Positions 1 through 10,429 of a stretch of 64,000 nucleotides of DNA are shown in pieces (the stretch's first letter is position 1; each line of letters starts with the position of its first letter). The notes beneath the pieces were generated by a model, which was given only the letters and a program-made list of their open reading frames with translations, was not told the DNA's origin and made no database searches. Source of the DNA: Clarkia xantiana subsp. parviflora. Its lineage: Eukaryota > Streptophyta > Magnoliopsida > Myrtales > Onagraceae. The DNA lies in contig JAPTYO010000022.1 of assembly GCA_036873135.1 (NCBI GenBank), forward strand, positions 7,965,785-8,029,784, read 5' to 3'. A program made the position numbers and the translations under genes.

Positions 1-85
1 ATCAGCCCTGGAGTCACTGTATGTGCTCCCTGTGTGTATGCCGGCCTTGTGTTGGTTGTGTGGGCACGATTGTCGTTCCTTTGAG

Positions 86-397
86 TCAGTATTCCATATG
101 GGTACCCTTGAGGTTGTGCCTCATAGTGGTATCCCTATGGAGGTGTCGTGTATTGGGATGGCACTCCTTGTTGCCCCCCTGTCCCTGTGGCTTCCTAGTA
201 AATGGAGTTGAAGCTGTGGAAGACTCATCCCCAGCTGGGCGTGAGGGTCCTCCCTCCTGGTTGTTAGGCTGGGGTGCCTGTGGGGTTACCTGAGACTCTG
301 GGTGTGCAGACTGTTTCTCTGGGTTAGGCAGCCTTGCTGGAGGTATAGGCTGTCTTTCTTGCCTATTGCCCCTAGGTGGGCGATTATCTCTAGACAC
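86..397 (-). pseudogene. possible gag N-terminus of Gypsy-1
   Basis: An open frame of 103 codons lies just inside the primer-binding site, where gag begins in this element type. It is rich in Pro, Gln, Arg and Asn, like the disordered start of the Gypsy-2 and Gypsy-3 Gag proteins. The first codon is GTG, no ATG is in place, and the frame stops at 86, before any recognisable Gag core. Either gag is broken here or the true start is further left. No domain is visible. Confidence 0.35.
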
Positions 398-444
398 TAA
401 GTTGTTCGTCTTCGCTCTCGTGATTGTCAGGCTTTCTGTTCGAA

Positions 445-463
445 GCCCACAGACGGCGCCAAG
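445..463 (-). promoter_or_regulatory. primer-binding site of Gypsy-1
   Basis: The minus strand reads TTGGCGCCGTCTGTGGGC directly after the LTR. It is the same primer site, with small changes, as in Gypsy-2, -3 and -5. TGGCGCC matches the 3' end of the tRNA primers used by many plant gypsy elements. Confidence 0.8.
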
Positions 464-1421
464 TGTTAGGTTATAAAGTCTAGGTCAACGGGTCGTCAAT
501 CTAGAATTTATCTCCCACTAATGAAATGTCGGGTTCAGTGTTCCTAGGACTAGTCATTCTGATACATGCCCTTATGCTCCCTTGGGGTAGTCGTTCTGAT
601 ATATGTCCTTCTCTTCTCTCCTTCTGATCTCCTTTCTTTCTCTCCTTCTGACCTCCTTTCCTTCTCTCCTTCTAACCTCCTGAGGCTTGTCCTACTGCTC
701 TATGCTCTTCTGCTTCCTTGGCTCTCTTCTCCTTGCCACCCTGCAAGAGGGGCAATACCAGGCACAGAGGGGGGGGGGGGGTGGTGCCTGATGAACCCTC
801 TCCGATGCCTAAGTCAGTATGGTTTTAGAGAGATAAAGCTAGAGAGATGTCAGAGCAAAATTGTGCAACTTCCCAAGATGATCCAAATGAATTGTGAAGG
901 TGGGGTATTTATAGGCAACGGTGTCATTAAGGTGGCTTAATGACATCGTTAACCTTTAAACACAGTTAATTAACCTTTAAACGCATGATTAAGACCTTAG
1001 GATACGGAGAAGGTAGGCGGAGTGAGCCGAGTGCGGGAGTCCAAAAAATGGTACCGGGGCCCTTGGGGGGAAGAGAAATCCGACCCCCAAGGGTAGGGGT
1101 TGGGTGAGGGCACCCAACCCCTCCTAGGGAGGATGGGGTTGGCCAACCCCATCCCTTCTAGGAGAGATCGGGTTGGTCCACCCGATCTCCCCTAGGGGAG
1201 ATCGGGTTGGCTGACCCGATCTCCCCTAGGGGAGGTCGGGTGTGGCTACCCAACCTCACCTAGGTGAGTTTGCCTTGGCCGGACGAGCGCTTCGGCCTCG
1301 TCCGAGCCGTTGATGTTCTCGCGAAGTGTTCGGGTTGAAGTTTCGATTTACAAACGTTAATGGGATGATAAAATACAACGGTTCGGAAGTCAACGGGTTC
1401 AAATTGGGCGTATATCCATCA
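464..1421 (-). repeat. 5' LTR of Gypsy-1
   Basis: Terminal TG...CA dinucleotides are present, with a primer-binding site at the inner edge (463) and copia-derived DNA at the outer edge (1422). A minus-strand TATA box, TATAAATA, lies at 906-913, so U3 is the right-hand part (914-1421) and R/U5 the left. U3 carries a row of GC-rich palindromes at 1095-1265. The motif 'agaggggcaatacc...gatgcctaa' near 735-810 has counterparts in the Gypsy-2 and Gypsy-3 LTRs, so the three are related. Confidence 0.8.
1095..1265. repeat. row of five GC-rich palindromes in the Gypsy-1 U3
   Basis: Five consecutive inverted repeats of 26-32 bp are separated by CTAGG-containing spacers, spaced about 40-47 bp apart. 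The second, at 1131-1154, is a perfect 24-bp palindrome with half-site GGATGGGGTTGG. The others pair gagatcgggttgg with ccacccgatctc, or close variants. They lie some 180-350 bp upstream of the LTR TATA box on the minus strand. Confidence 0.85.
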
Positions 1422-1505
1422 CAAACCACAGTCATGCTTACGTGTCATGCGTCTAATGTTCCGAGGAACTCATGCTTGCATACATAAATCTACTTCCATA
1501 AACAC
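1422..1505 (-). mobile_element. fragment of copia leader
   Basis: This ~85-bp stretch matches the untranslated leader of Copia-C near 45910-45995 and of Copia-B near 26515-26590, in the same minus orientation. The shared text includes atgcgtctaatgt and gaggaactcatgcttgcat. It is the DNA into which Gypsy-1 inserted; the rest of this copia copy is not recognisable. Confidence 0.65.
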
Positions 1506-2891
1506 ATATACCCTGAACCACTATATCATAAATCACTATACCCTCGACATAAGTATATTTTATTGCCTAATTACAATTACAATCCAAAAAATGTACCTTA
1601 ATTCTTATTTTAATAATGTGTAATTATATTACAAATACAGTTTACAAAAAAAAAAAAGTATTATTATTATTATTATAAGAATGAATTTGTATATATAGTT
1701 TCCTAATATGTTTTTTCCTCTAAACTTTTACACTATCCTTATTGAATCTATTCACTTAAATATTTGCTATTAATTAAGGCAATAAAAATATCAATATTTA
1801 TATAAAAAAACTGAATTACATTCTCTATTTTTAGACTACTAATTATATTTCATTTATTGCAAATGGTAAATTTTATCAAGTTAGATTTTAAGGTTGATTG
1901 ATTTTATATTCCAAAAATAATAAAATATAATAAAATATACAAAAAATTAAGTGTATTAGAATGTTTAGAAAAAAGAGGGGGAAATTTCAAACAAAAGTAA
2001 AAATTTGGGCGGCCGTTTTACGAAAAAGAGGGATTTTTTTTTATATAATAATAGGTGCAGTAAAAAAACTTAAAAGCTTTGTTTTCATATCTTCTCTATC
2101 TTCATATGTTCTTCTTCTTCTTCTTCTTCACTTGTCTTCCTATATTCTTCTTCTTCGCTTCTCTTCTGCAACTCACATCTTCTTTATGTCTAGTTTTTCT
2201 AACTACCATCCAAGCAATGTTCATTATCTGTAATACACTATCTACTCCTTCCCTGCATCACTCCACCTAAAACTCACCGCATTCCCTGCCCAGAAGCACC
2301 AATCAGTCGCCTTTGAATCTTCCGCCGGCAGCTTCTCAATCTCCGATACAAGTCCCGAGTCAGAAGCCTTACTCCTCCACAGAACAGACTGAGACCTCAA
2401 CCACCTCAACACCGTCTTTATGTTGTTGGGTTCCCCGACGAGATCGCGACAAGGTCAGGATCACCCTAGACAACAGCAACTCCCTTGTGTGAGAGCAGAA
2501 CAAGAATATCCAGAAACCCGTCTTTTGCCTGAGCAACAGGAGACGGGATGAACCCATTGTTTAAGGCCTCGGATTGAAAAGACCGTGATGGTGAGATTGG
2601 TGGATGATCTTGTGCAGCGAGGGATTTACAACATTGCTCTCAATTAGTAAGCTCTCTCTTTCTCTCAATTTTTTTTTTTTTTTAGTTTTAAGTTGAGTGT
2701 GATTGAGCTAAATCTGTGGCTGAATGCGACAATTTGTATTTGCTTGAGTACTTGTTTATAGAGTTGAATTGATTTGAAGTTTCAAGAACAAAGGATACAC
2801 TTTTGAATGCATAGAGTTTGTATTGAATTTGGTAAAGAATTCATAAAAAAAAAAACTCAAACTCTAATTTTGTAATTAAAATATTGTAGCG
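1506..2891. other. AT-rich DNA with no recognised gene
   Basis: Mostly A/T-rich with homopolymer runs. A pyrimidine tract of CTT repeats lies at 2110-2165. The stretch 2270-2650 is more balanced in base content and could hold the promoter or first exon that once belonged to the NHL-domain fragment downstream, but I cannot match it to a protein. A GTAAGC donor-like site at 2649 is followed by a T-run, and an acceptor-like TTGTAG lies at 2884-2889. Confidence 0.5.
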
Positions 2892-3745
2892 ATTGCTGAA
2901 TGTCCATTGATGAATTTTGAGAGCGGATATGTAGTTGAGACAGTGTTTGATGGGAGAAAACTGGGGAATGAGCCTCAATATGTGGAAGTTCTTCTAAATG
3001 GAGAGCTTTTGGTTCTCGACTCTGCGAATAGTAGTAACCTCTACAAGATGTCTTTTTTGCCCTCTCTTTGTGAGTGACCTTTTAATGATTGTTTGAGTTA
3101 ACTTCCTTTTGGGGATTTCTTCATCGTCTAGGGCTGATGAATTTCTGCATCTGAGGGCAATTTTTTTAATGATAGTATGAACATTTTGTTATTTGTTTAT
3201 GTGAAGGAGCAATGATATCTGTTTTTGTATGCTTCTTTAATCTGTCTTTCACAGATTGGCCTTATGAGTTCATATTACAAAGAATATTATTTTTGGCATA
3301 GTTCTTTTACAGAAACCAATCCATGCTGTTCTGAGGAGTCTCCTCTCCCAATTCATGGCAGTTATGTTTTAACTCGATTTCACGTAAGATGATTTTGTCA
3401 CATCGAGTAATTTGGTTCATTTCTGATTCCTGAAGTAACTTTTTGAACTACTTCCTTTAGTTTGTTTGCTTTAATTTTTACAGCGATGAACCCTAAAGTA
3501 TACCTTTTTTTTTTTTTTTTCTAAAACTATGATTAAGATATACATAACAATATTGATGTGGCATTAACTGCAGATAGTAGGCCAAAACTGGTTGCTGGAT
3601 CCCCTAAAGGGAACTCATGTCATGTCGATGGGTGGCTAAGAGAAGCCAGACTGAACCATCCAAAGGGGCTCACATTTGATGACCAAATGAAATAATTACA
3701 TAACAGATATCGTTAATATGGCAATCAGAAAGATTGGTGATTCAG
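2892..3745 (+). pseudogene. NHL-repeat domain protein gene fragment
   Basis: Two exons of a plant NHL-domain protein survive. The first (2892-3069) reads ESGYVVETVFDG, then EVLLNGELLVLDS and NSSNLYKM. The second (3574-3745) reads YSRPKLVAGSPKG, HVDGWLREARLNHPKGL and, after a one-base frameshift near 3685-3690, VNMAIRKIGDSG. The intron 3070-3573 has a GTGAGT donor and a TGCAG acceptor, and joins the exons in phase 1. A GTAAAA donor follows the second exon. These motifs are typical of secreted or membrane-anchored plant NHL-repeat proteins. The frameshift and the missing remainder make it a pseudogene or captured fragment. It lies upstream of a CACTA-like terminus, so capture by a DNA transposon is possible. 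Confidence 0.75.
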
Positions 3746-4659
3746 GTAAAATAATGAATATTAAACTACATTTTGTAAAAGTTGTTGGATGATTCTTATT
3801 GGCATTGTAACTTATTTCTAGAGATCTTTGGCACTGCAAACTTGATTCATAGATTATAAATTAATTAAATAAAAGTCTATAATATACCAATTCACGATCT
3901 TTCAGTTTGCTACATAGGGTCTAAATTTTGAACGAGTTATTCAAGTTATTGCAGTTTGCTTTAGTCTTTATTAAATCAAGTCGATTAACATAGAATTTTG
4001 ATATTTTCTAATGCATTTTTGTGACTATATAACTTCATCCATGTCTACGTATATTTTATCCATGTCTGCATAAGATTTTTCAAAGTTCTTGATTATATAA
4101 CTTCATTTATGTCTACATATCGTAAGCTGCTTCAAACTTCTATGTGACTACATAATTTCATCTGTGTCTACATATCTTTCATCCAAGTCTACATATGCTG
4201 CTTTAAAGTTCTCAAGTGCTGACATCCATTTATACATGTTTGCATATCTTTTATTTATGTATATTTATGTATGCATATCTTTTATCTATGTCTTCACATC
4301 TTTCTTCAATTATCTAATTTTAGATGACTTAATTATTCCTTATCCTTTTAAAATTACAGGTATGGTGAGAATAACTTTGTAAAAACAAAGATGCATCATG
4401 AAGATGGTTGACATTTTCAATTAAATCATTGTTGTTTTATTTCTTAAGTCATGAAAATATTGTACTTGCACAAGTCTTAATACGTATTGAGTTTATTAAT
4501 GAATTTTTTTTTTTTTTTGTAATAGTTATTTTTTTTCTATAGAATAGGCGTTCATAAAAAATATTGAATCTAAATATAACATTTATAATTTATGATTTTA
4601 ATACTAAATATTGAGTGTAGGTTAACTCCAACAGAATTAACTTTGTCCATTACTAAATA
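3746..4659. other. AT-rich DNA, no gene seen
   Basis: This follows the NHL fragment, and no further NHL exon could be recognised. Between 4030 and 4290 a loose, degenerate repetition of 'catntctacatat' and 'ttcatc' words occurs. No open frame has protein-like composition. Confidence 0.5.
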
Positions 4660-5080
4660 TTATAAATTGATTTTAAATTGTTAGATACTAAATCCGACTT
4701 TTTTAGAACCGCAAATGCAATACTAAAAGCTCTAAATATATTTAAATTGATAGTTACTAAATCTGACTTTTTTGGAGCTACAATGCAATACTAAATGCTC
4801 TAAATATATTTTAAATTAGTAGTTACTAAATCAAACTTTTTCGGAACAAAAAATGGAATACTAGATGCTCTAAATAGATTTTAAATTAGTAGTTACTAAA
4901 TCCAACTTTTTTGGAACCCCAAATATAATACTAAATGCTCTAAATAGATTTTAAATTGGTGGTTACTAAATCCAACATTTTTGGAACCACAAATGCAATA
5001 CAAAATGTTATAAATAGAGTTTAAATGTTAGTTACTAAATGTTACTATTTTGAAATTATAAATCCAATACTAAAGATGCA
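4660..5080. repeat. ~70-bp tandem repeat, about six diverged copies
   Basis: The unit contains TACTAAATCCAACTTTTTTG, then a gaacc-caaatgcaatac block and a gctctaaatagattttaaatt block. Copies begin near 4686, 4755, 4824, 4894, 4964 and 5033. The last is the most diverged. Confidence 0.8.
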
Positions 5081-5159
5081 CATTTGAAATGAGATAGGTG
5101 TTACTAAAGGGTTAGATATAGTATTAAATTGAGTTGGATTGAAGTGACGTTTCATTCGG

Positions 5160-5346
5160 ATTACATACATATTTTCCGTGTGTAACTTGTACACCCCACT
5201 CGGATTACACACAACAAATTGTGCGTACCATTTACCATGTCCAAAATCCACACTGGAGTTTTTTGTGTGAAATCAGTATGTACACGTGATTGCACATAAC
5301 TTACATACAACTTTGACTGTGTGCACTTTGGGGTTTTCTTGTAGTG
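5160..5346 (+). mobile_element. CACTA-like transposon terminus
   Basis: The sequence ends GTTTTCTTGTAGTG at 5333-5346, the complement of the CACTACAAGAAAA terminus of plant CACTA (En/Spm-type) elements. The preceding ~180 bp has repeated, inverted tgtgtgtaa/ttacacac-like words, as expected of CACTA subterminal repeats. Copia-A sequence begins immediately after it. No matching left terminus was found, so the element's extent, and whether it includes the NHL fragment, is unproven. Confidence 0.5.
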
Positions 5347-6325
5347 ACACTTGAGGATGAATTCCGAATGCATAATCAGTTTGAAACAAATATAGTCTTG
5401 ATCGAATCGAAGCAATATTACACTGACAATCAGGTCCCATTTACTTCGAGTGGGAGATTTGAACCGGCAACACAAGTGAACTACATTGTAAATGATAATG
5501 GAAACATTTTCATAGTAAACCTAGTGGGAGAAATAAACCCTACCACATGAAATCACTGTTGCCGTAGAGACGAATCAAGTTGAACCTGATAGTGTTGCTA
5601 AACCACTGGATGAAAATCCAATAATGCCACAACTATCTATACTACCTATTGTTCCCAGTGGGAGTGAACCGACCAACTTGGTTCCAGGTCCTAGTCTCGG
5701 AAGTAAAACCCCGAGACCGAGAGGTCGACCAAGAAAAGTTGTAGCTCAAGGTTCAAGTACTGCTTTTGTTCCTAGTGGAAGTAATTCTCCGATAAGAAGC
5801 ATTATTCTGAGTGGGAGAAACATTCAGACTCAAGATGGGATGAGCAAGCCTAGACGAAAGTCAAAGGCATCAAACTTCTCTCAAGAAGTATCCCATAAAG
5901 AAGGGTGAATACCTCACTCTAACAATTGTTGACGAGCATTGGAAAGGCCTCAAGCGGGGAAATTGAGGAAAAAAATAAAAGAAAGAGATCCTATAAATGA
6001 ACTCCATTATAGTCTATAATTGATTTACCTGCTAACCACAGGGGCACAAGGATACGGTGAGTCTTGAAAGAAGGCTCACCACTGATGGAACAGGTCGGGC
6101 GATACATAGCCTGAATGATTGCGAAAGGATAAACCCAACTTCACAGAGTGGACTTCGACGAAATAAACTCATCGACTGTGCGTAAAACCACAGTTAGGGC
6201 CATTTATGGTCCTGGTCGCAGGTCTCGGTTTCGAGTTGCACCGAATGAATGTTAAAGACCACAAGCATCCACGGAAACCTGGAGGAAGAGGTCTACATGG
6301 AGAAACCAAAGGGTTTCATTACTCC
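5347..6325 (+). pseudogene. Copia-A linker and N-terminal RT fragment
   Basis: The first ~550 bp encodes a Ser/Pro-rich linker typical of the segment between integrase and reverse transcriptase; SKTPRPRGRPRKV is visible and has a counterpart in Copia-C. It becomes RT near 6110-6320, where VDFDE, KTTVRAI and GNLEEEVYMEKPKGF can be read across shifting frames. Stops and frameshifts break it. RT continues at 17682 after the Gypsy-2 insertion. Confidence 0.8.
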
Positions 6326-7024
6326 TGTTGGATCACGGTGGAACTCCGGTACGGACTTTGACGGCAATCCTAGCTCCTTTGCTCCACGCGATCCTGCAAG
6401 AGGGGATAGACCGGGCGGTGACCCAGAATCCCTCTCCGATGCTTAAATGAGTATTTCGTATGACTGGCAAGAAAATAATCTCAGAGTCTATTCAACTCAA
6501 CGTAAGTGATCTGAGGTGACCTCCTGCCCTTTTATAGGCAAAGAGATGCCTCAGGTACCTGGCGAACCGTTAGGGGTGGTTAGCCCGTATCCCGCATATC
6601 TCGGACATGATCTCGCGTATCTTAGCCATGCCCCGCGTATCTCGGCCACGCTCCGTGTATCTTAATCCACGTTCCGCGTATCTCAGCCACGCCCCGCATA
6701 TCTTGGCTTTATCCTCTGATAACGAGTCCCGACTCCCGTCGGGGACTCCAGAGTTATCTCGTTGTGTCACCGCTCGGGGCCCCTCGTCATCGTGACAGGG
6801 CCAATCATTCTCAGGGATTCATCATCGGGGCCTACTTAAAGGCTTCTCATCGGGAGCTTCCAGCTCCACTGTCGGAACCGACTCTGTCGGGACCTTGCCT
6901 CGTCGGGACTCCCTTCGTCGGGACCCTTCTCCTAGGTCATCTTGACCTTCCTTTCGGGGCCTGGTGGGCCTGTTTGCCGTTTCCTCGCCGTTACGGGGCC
7001 TGACGACTATAGTCGGACCCATCA
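6326..7024 (-). repeat. 3' LTR of Gypsy-2
   Basis: TGTTGGATCACGG...GGACCCATCA, 699 bp. A minus-strand TATA box (TATAAAAG) is at 6530-6537. The central part has repeated, diverged 'cgtatctcggccacgc' words (6590-6710) and 'tcgggac' words. It differs from the other LTR near 6670, 6684 and 6972. Confidence 0.95.
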
Positions 7025-7036
7025 TTTGCCCCCAAG
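7025..7036 (-). promoter_or_regulatory. polypurine tract of Gypsy-2
   Basis: The minus strand reads CTTGGGGGCAAA directly before the 3' LTR. The same tract occurs in Gypsy-3 (31269-31280), with CTCGGGGGCAAG in Gypsy-5 and CTCAGGGGCAAG in Gypsy-4. Confidence 0.8.
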
Positions 7037-7410
7037 ACATGAGGGACTTTTAGTTCGTCGTGTCTTTCAGCTCCCGATCTTTCCATACTAGAGTCGGGGA
7101 TCTTTTCCTTGGTTCAGTTACTCAGTTTATCAGTCTTCTCCTCTACGTTTCCTCAGGGTTTTGCAGATAACTGTTATATCCCAAGGGTCTCCTCGGTTTC
7201 CTAGTGCATTAAATGCAGTAGATAATGGAGTGACGTTTTCGACCCACGTGCCTGATTTTTCGCGTCTGTCCTTTTCTGGAAAAGTGCTTTTCAGGCCGTT
7301 TCATCATTACGCCCGTTGTCCTTCTGCACGTTTCATCTCAACGGTCCAGATTAAGACTCTTCGACTTCGACGACTCGGATCGAGGTGTCCTTTCAACCGT
7401 CTTCTTCGAC

Positions 7411-7417
7411 TATAAAA
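7411..7417 (+). promoter_or_regulatory. TATA box of the Gypsy-2 antisense gene
   Basis: TATAAAA in the context cgacTATAAAACCCTAGCC, 163 bp upstream of the antisense gene's ATG. Gypsy-3 has TATAAAAG at 31709-31716, 166 bp upstream of its own ATG, in similar context. Gypsy-4 has TATAAATA at 51909-51916. The shared placement suggests a plus-strand promoter inside the element, opposite to the LTR promoter. Confidence 0.6.
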
Positions 7418-7579
7418 CCCTAGCCATAGTCACAATTCAACTTTTACCGTCTTCGAATTCTCAAAAGCTCTCTGCGATTCCTCTGCGATTCCAAGCTCTG
7501 TGATTTCGAAGGCTTTTGGAGTCTTTCCGATCATCTTTCCGGTGACGTCTCGTTCATCTCCTTCAACCTCTACTTCATC

Positions 7580-10281
7580 ATGTCTGGTAAGAAAACCCTC
7601 TTCGTTGCTTGTTCGTCTTTCTCTTTCTAATTTTTCCCAGAGTCCCACTGTATTTTCTTGCCCTGGTTGCTTTTCAGACAGCGGTTCCAGCTCTGAGGGG
7701 AGAAAACCCTTTAATTTTGACTATACTCCAAATGAGATTTCCAATACTGCTTATGATGCAGCTCTCCGAGAGGGTTGCATCACCATCACCTGGGAACCTC
7801 GTTTCCCATATCCTAGGCATCGTCCCTCGAGTGACTCTGAGGTTACCCGTCCCCAGAAAGGGGAGGTGTTTGTCTCTACGGGACAGATATCAGCGGGGAT
7901 CAGGTTCCCCTTTTGCGGTAATCTGGTCGAGCTGTGCCGTCATTACAGAACACACCCCACCACCTTTTCTCCCCATGCCATCCGCCTCTGGAACGCATTT
8001 CAAGTCCTCTGTCTCCGACAGAAGTGGGTCTACAGCCTCCAACTCTTCAGAACCTTTTATGGGATGAAGTGCAACGAGGCGGGGGTTTGCGCCTTCTACC
8101 CCCGGATGCCTAAGTGGAGTAAGCAGCAGCTTGCCCGGCATGGTTGGACCAGTGACACCTGGAAGGTGGTCAAGGGTCGGGGACTCTTGATCGATACAGG
8201 GTCCGATAATAGTAGCTGGAAGAGGAGCTACTTTTTTATCCGTCACTCCTCCATTCCCTGGCCTCGCTGGGAGGTGGTAGCAGACCCTCCGCCTGCTTTC
8301 CATACTTATGCTGACGAGGATTTCGAGACTCTCCAACTCATTCAGCTCTATCGGTGGGAGGAGTCTTACACTCCTCTCAATGCCAATTCACTCGTGGAGC
8401 GGGACCTGGTGCACGCCGCGATCCGACTCCTCGACATTATTTCTGGGGGGCAGCTCTTCGACGGCCCTTCTAACATGGTCTCTTGGGTAAACTTCTAACC
8501 TTTCTTTGTTTATTGTTTGCAGCCAAGAAGGTATCTGTGCTGACCGATCTATTCCTTAAGCAGGGGGAGACCGATGCTGTCCGCCCCTCGCGGAAGAGGA
8601 AGTCCGCCAAGAAGGTTGCTGCCAGGTCGGGGTCTCCTTCAGCGGAGCAGCCCAAGCGGAAGCGGGTAGATCTGGACCAGCTCTTCGATGTCCAGAACGC
8701 TGAAGAAGGTAAACAACTTCGACTTGCTATTAAATCGTACAAGAGGATGGTCCCGTCGGATTTGATTTCCTCGACCAAGGAAGGCCGCATTACTGATGTC
8801 AAAAGAATCCTTCGAGGCGAAACTCCCCGAGTCTTGAAGGCAGGCTACTATCATTACTGCGGGAAGGATCAATACGTCTCCCGACGTATCATTTGGTGTA
8901 AGAATCCCGATGAACTTCCTGACTACCTTTCTGAAGCTCTTCATCCTCCAGGTGCAGGTCGCTCGGGAGCTTCCTCGGGTGCTGCAGCTTCCGTAGATGC
9001 ACCGCCTTCAGCGGGGGTGCCTTCCTCAGCTGGAGAGAAGGCTCCATCTGGCGAACAGTTTCGTCAGGTGGAAACTCTGGACTCCTCCGAGGAGACTGGC
9101 GGGGTTGACCCCCCTCAACAGCGTCGGAAGGCGGGGCAATCCCCCTTGAAACCAACCCCTCAGGGGCCGCCTTCTTCGTCTTCTCCGCAGCAGCGGCAGC
9201 TCTCACCTATCCACGATTTCTCTCCTTCCCCTGTTCGGGCCGAGACGGAGGCGTGCCCTTCCATTCCTCGTCCCATCTCTCCCCTTGCTCTCGATGGGGA
9301 CTTCTACAGGCCCTTCGATTCTTCACAGGCGAATGCCCCCTGGACTCCTATCCAGACGCTCCAGGGAGTCCCGCTCACACAAGGGGAACAGGACCAAGAG
9401 CTGGCCCTGCATCTGCTGGCGGGTTCTATTCTGCCTTCTATGCGGCATCCGATTTACCTCAATCAGACGCATATGCAGCGGGATATCAGGGATATGGCTG
9501 TGCGCCGCGTAGAGGTGAGACTTTGCTTCTTTCTTGTTGATGGTAGATCGAGTCGTTTGTTCATTAACATTTTTCCTTTTTATTGCAGGAGCTCGGGGAC
9601 TACAACCGCCTCATCGGGTATATTATTGCCTATGATGAGGCCCGAGAGCGGGACCGAGGGGTCCGCGAGCAGCTTCAGGCGGATCTCAAGGCCTCCCAGT
9701 CTTCACGGGGGAAGCTTGCCAAAGAGCTGGCTGTCCTCAATCAGAAGATTCGGGACCTTCAGCAGCAGATCGCGGACTTCGAGGGGCTTTTGAGGCAAGA
9801 GCGGCAGGAGCGGGGGGCAGTTGTGGACCGGCTGACCCAGGAGAAGAAGGCTGCCGAGGACCAACTGGTCCTTGAGAAGAAGGCTCTGGAGGAGCTGATC
9901 GCGGGATTTCCTGCGCAGCTGGCCGAAGCGGAGGCCAAGGGTCGGGAGGACTATCAGAGGTCGGAGGGCTTCCAAGCTGATGCCATGAAGTTCTTTGGCG
10001 CGGAGGTGGAGAACACTCTCTTCAATGCGGTTGAGGAGCTCCACCTGGAGTACGGGGATGTTATCAACTTCGACAAGTCTCCTTCCCTTGCTCCCTTTGC
10101 GAAGAAGTACTTTGCTCTTTCCGAGGAGAGTGACGGGGGGAGTACCCCCGTAATTGTCGAAGACGCTGCTGAACTTCCAAGTGCAGACGCCCCGATAGTC
10201 AATCCTCCCGAAGCCAATCCTGTGGATCCCTCTGCTACTGATTCCGCGGACCCAGCTGCTGCCGACAAGGATCAAGCTTGA
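7580..10281 (+). CDS. antisense gene of Gypsy-2: gypsy-type transposon domain plus coiled coil
   Basis: Proposed exons are 7580-7586, 7678-8486, 8564-9514 and 9589-10281, joining in frame to about 819 codons. Exon 1 is only ATGTCTG before GTAAGA; the same tiny exon occurs in Gypsy-3. Exon 2 carries a domain resembling Pfam Transposase_28 (putative gypsy type transposon), with STGQISAGIRFPFCGNLVEL, HAIRLWNAFQVLCLRQKW and YSLQLFRTFYGMK. Exon 3 starts with a Lys/Arg-rich patch, then Ser/Pro-rich sequence and a DQELALHLLAGS block. Exon 4 is a heptad-rich coiled coil of ~120 residues with an acidic tail ending DQA. Its role is unknown; extra ORFs, some antisense, are known in Tat-type elements. 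Intron 2 is the least certain: the first AG after the donor would give a 36-bp intron in the wrong frame, while CAG at 8561-8563 gives 77 bp in frame. Confidence 0.75.
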
Positions 10282-10429
10282 ATATTTTTATCTTTTAGGG
10301 TCCTTGTATTTTCTTCTCTTTTGTCATCATCGGGCCTTTGAGCCCTTATCAATATCAAACTTCTCTGGTTCCGATCTTTTGTTGCACTTCTCCGAGTGAC
10401 TTTACTTATACGCGCTTAAGTCGAAGCTT

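Larger units (their letters stand above)
1..1421 (-). mobile_element. Gypsy-1: 5' end of a Ty3/gypsy element, cut by the window edge
   Basis: A 958-bp LTR (464-1421) is followed, reading on the minus strand, by a primer-binding site (445-463) and a short proline- and arginine-rich leader or gag-like region running off the left edge. The LTR starts TGTTAGG and ends ATCCATCA, like the CCATCA ends of Gypsy-2 and Gypsy-3. DNA from 1422 onward matches the leader of the copia family, which fixes the outer boundary. The second LTR and all of pol lie outside the window, so no target-site duplication can be checked. Confidence 0.8.

Noticed and set aside
1961..2270. 90- and 63-codon frames with Leu/Phe/Ser runs over the CTT tract
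   Set aside because: Composition follows the pyrimidine microsatellite; no domain.
7430..8336. Minus-strand frames within the antisense gene (e.g. 7890-8336)
   Set aside because: Shadow frames of exon 2; not conserved in Gypsy-3.
8487..8522. 36-bp intron using the first AG (TTTGCAG) in the Gypsy-2 antisense gene
   Set aside because: Too short for plant splicing and it leads to a stop; the equivalent in Gypsy-3 (37 bp) does the same. The acceptor 41 bp further on fits size and phase in all copies.
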